From assembly GCA_049276515.1 (NCBI GenBank), contig JBASWO010000006.1, positions 1 to 6,407 on the forward strand: DNA of 6,407 nt, given 5' to 3'. Below are positions 4,973-6,407 of this stretch, piece after piece. The notes below the pieces were generated by a model. That model had not been told where the DNA came from, searched no databases, and saw only the letters and a list, made by a program, of their open reading frames with translations. Position numbers and translations under genes: made by a program. Every line of letters begins with the position of its first letter. Within the stretch, counting starts at the first letter, position 1. Source of the stretch: JAATFY01 sp049276515. GTDB lineage: Bacteria > Pseudomonadota > Alphaproteobacteria > UBA9219.

Positions 4973-6407
4973 ATGACCCTTGAACACCTCATTCAATTTT
5001 CAATTCGTCAAAGATGGATGGTTCTCGCCATTGTCCTCGGGCTCAGCGCGCTCGGTGTGTATAATTTCGGAAAGCTACCTATTGATGCTGTGCCCGACAT
5101 TACCAATGTGCAAGTGCAGATTAATACAGAAGCTCCAGGCTTTTCTCCCCTTGAGTCCGAGCAGCGTATTACCTACCAGGTCGAAACAGCCATCGCTGGA
5201 TTGCCTGGACTTGATTATACGCGTTCGCTCTCACGTTACGGTCTTAGTCAGGTAACGGTTGTGTTCAAGGACGGCACAGATATTTATTTTGCTCGCCAGT
5301 TGATCGCGCAACGCCTCCAAGAAGTGAAAAGCCAACTGCCTTCTGGACTGGAGCCAACGATGGGGCCGATTGCCACCGGCCTCGGTGAAATCTTTATGTT
5401 TACAATCGAGCCGAAAGACGGCGCAAAGAAAGCTGATGGCAGCGAGTGGACACCCACCGATTTGCGTGAATTGCAGGATTGGGTCGTCAAACCCCAGCTT
5501 CGTAATTTGAAAGGTGTTACAGAAGTTAACACCATCGGTGGTTTTGAAAAGCAATTTCATGTCACCCCCTATCCCGAAAAGCTACTGACTTATGGCCTTA
5601 CAATCACGGATGTGATGAATGCTTTAGAACGCAATAATGCCAATGTCGGCGCGGGATATATAGAAAAGAATGGTGAACAGTATCTCATCCGTGTTCCAGG
5701 GCAGGTAAAAACACTTGAAGATATCAACCGCATTATTGTTGCGCAGCGTGACAGCCTTACTATTCGTATGCGTGATATTGCCGATGTTCTTATTGGTGAA
5801 GAACTTAGGACGGGTGCTGCAACACAAAATGGCAAAGAAGTCGTACTCGGCACTGTCTTTATGCTCTTGGGCGAAAATAGCAGGGACGTATCACAGCGCG
5901 TCGCGGAACGATTAATAGAAATCAATCGCAGTCTACCTTCAGGAGTAATTGCTAAAACTGTTTATGATCGCACCCAACTGGTGGATCGTACAATTGCCAC
6001 CGTTGAAAAAAATCTGATTGAAGGCGCGTTGTTAGTTGTGGTTATTTTATTCTTGCTGCTCGGCAATATACGAGCTGCACTCATCACTGCTGCCGTTATC
6101 CCTATCACTATGCTTATGACTATCTCAGGCATGGTAGCCAATAAAGTGTCCGGCAATCTTATGAGCCTTGGCGCACTTGATTTTGGTCTGATTGTAGATG
6201 GTGCAGTTATTATTATAGAAAACTGTTTGAGCCGTTTTGGTGTGGAGCAGCATCGCCTGGGTCGTCTTCTCACGAAAGAGGAACGTCTCAGTTTAGCCTC
6301 CCTAGCAACAGCAGAAGTTATAAAGCCCAGCCTTGTTGGTGTTATCATTATTACCGTCGTTTATGTTCCGATATTTGCCCTTACGGGTGTTGAGGGTAAA
6401 ATGTTTC
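4973..6407 (+). CDS. czcA: CzcA-like heavy-metal RND efflux pump, N-terminal 478 codons, cut by the window end
   Basis: This is the proton-driven inner-membrane pump of the complex. The open frame runs from ATG 4973 (AGGA at 4963-4966) to the last base without a stop. Full family members are over 1,000 residues, so under half is present. TM1 is about 15-31. The porter domain includes LPIDAVPDITNVQVQINTEA (35-54), GLPGLDYTRSLSRYGLSQVT (76-95) and QLPSGLEPTMGPIATGLGEI (121-140). TM2 onwards starts near 346. TM4 carries LDFGLIVDGAVIIIEN with D403, D409 and E416, one residue off the D402/D408/E415 proton-relay residues described in Cupriavidus CzcA. This DFGx3DGA motif marks divalent-cation pumps (Zn/Co/Cd/Ni). 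CusA/SilA copper-silver pumps have a different motif here. The gene follows czcB by 11 bases and completes the CBA order. Confidence 0.95.
   Translation, partial: MTLEHLIQFSIRQRWMVLAIVLGLSALGVYNFGKLPIDAVPDITNVQVQINTEAPGFSPLESEQRITYQVETAIAGLPGLDYTRSLSRYGLSQVTVVFKDGTDIYFARQLIAQRLQEVKSQLPSGLEPTMGPIATGLGEIFMFTIEPKDGAKKADGSEWTPTDLRELQDWVVKPQLRNLKGVTEVNTIGGFEKQFHVTPYPEKLLTYGLTITDVMNALERNNANVGAGYIEKNGEQYLIRVPGQVKTLEDINRIIVAQRDSLTIRMRDIADVLIGEELRTGAATQNGKEVVLGTVFMLLGENSRDVSQRVAERLIEINRSLPSGVIAKTVYDRTQLVDRTIATVEKNLIEGALLVVVILFLLLGNIRAALITAAVIPITMLMTISGMVANKVSGNLMSLGALDFGLIVDGAVIIIENCLSRFGVEQHRLGRLLTKEERLSLASLATAEVIKPSLVGVIIITVVYVPIFALTGVEGKMF

Noticed and set aside
4980..5255. Plus-strand open frame of 91 codons inside czcA
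   Set aside because: It is out of frame with czcA, whose frame from 4973 gives uninterrupted RND family sequence; this is a shadow frame.
5962..6348. Minus-strand open frame of 128 codons opposite czcA
   Set aside because: It is antisense to the conserved transmembrane part of czcA, has low-complexity Arg/Ser/Thr composition, and shows no recognisable family.
4973..6407. Copper/silver CusA assignment for the RND pump
   Set aside because: The transmembrane motif DFGLIVDGA matches divalent-cation pumps, and the adaptor and channel also resemble CzcB and CzcC more than CusB and CusC.

Overview
The window is a compact metal-resistance locus from a Gram-negative bacterium. It encodes a tripartite RND efflux pump with an outer-membrane channel, a lipoprotein and signal-peptide exports. 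Moderate G+C and this gene content suit a proteobacterium. An alphaproteobacterium is my guess, but nothing here fixes the class.

Layout. At the left edge (1-25, minus) lies a tRNA D-arm and the start of an anticodon arm whose expected 5' sequence is missing. Next to it (about 51-221, minus) is the broken C-terminal end of an Acr3-type arsenite permease. Then come two divergent gene groups. The minus-strand group reads leftward from 1926: a CsoR/RcnR-family metal-sensing repressor, an RcnA/NicO-family nickel/cobalt exporter whose start overlaps the repressor's stop by 4 bp, and a small lipoprotein of unknown function 13 bp further on. The plus-strand group reads rightward from 2040: a small Cys/His-rich exported protein in the position of CzcI, then czcC (outer-membrane factor), czcB (membrane fusion protein) and czcA (RND pump). 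czcA is cut by the window end after 478 codons. Its transmembrane motif (D403, D409, E416) is the divalent-cation type, not the CusA copper/silver type.

How it works together. RcnA-like protein should move Ni/Co from the cytoplasm to the periplasm. The CzcCBA pump should move Zn/Co/Cd/Ni out across the outer membrane. Both sides of the locus carry His-rich segments. The exporter and CzcB also share the same roughly 85-residue accessory domain, so one conserved module is built into two unrelated transporters at one locus. A perfect 7-5-7 inverted repeat with a C5/G5 centre (1932-1950) sits just upstream of the repressor gene and contains its ribosome binding site. It is very probably the repressor's operator.

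The most notable points are the shared domain, the operator placed on the ribosome binding site, the repressor's Cys-His-Cys ligand set beside an RcnA-type exporter, and the tRNA fragment plus acr3 remnant. The last pair suggests that the left edge is the end of a genomic island carrying this locus.
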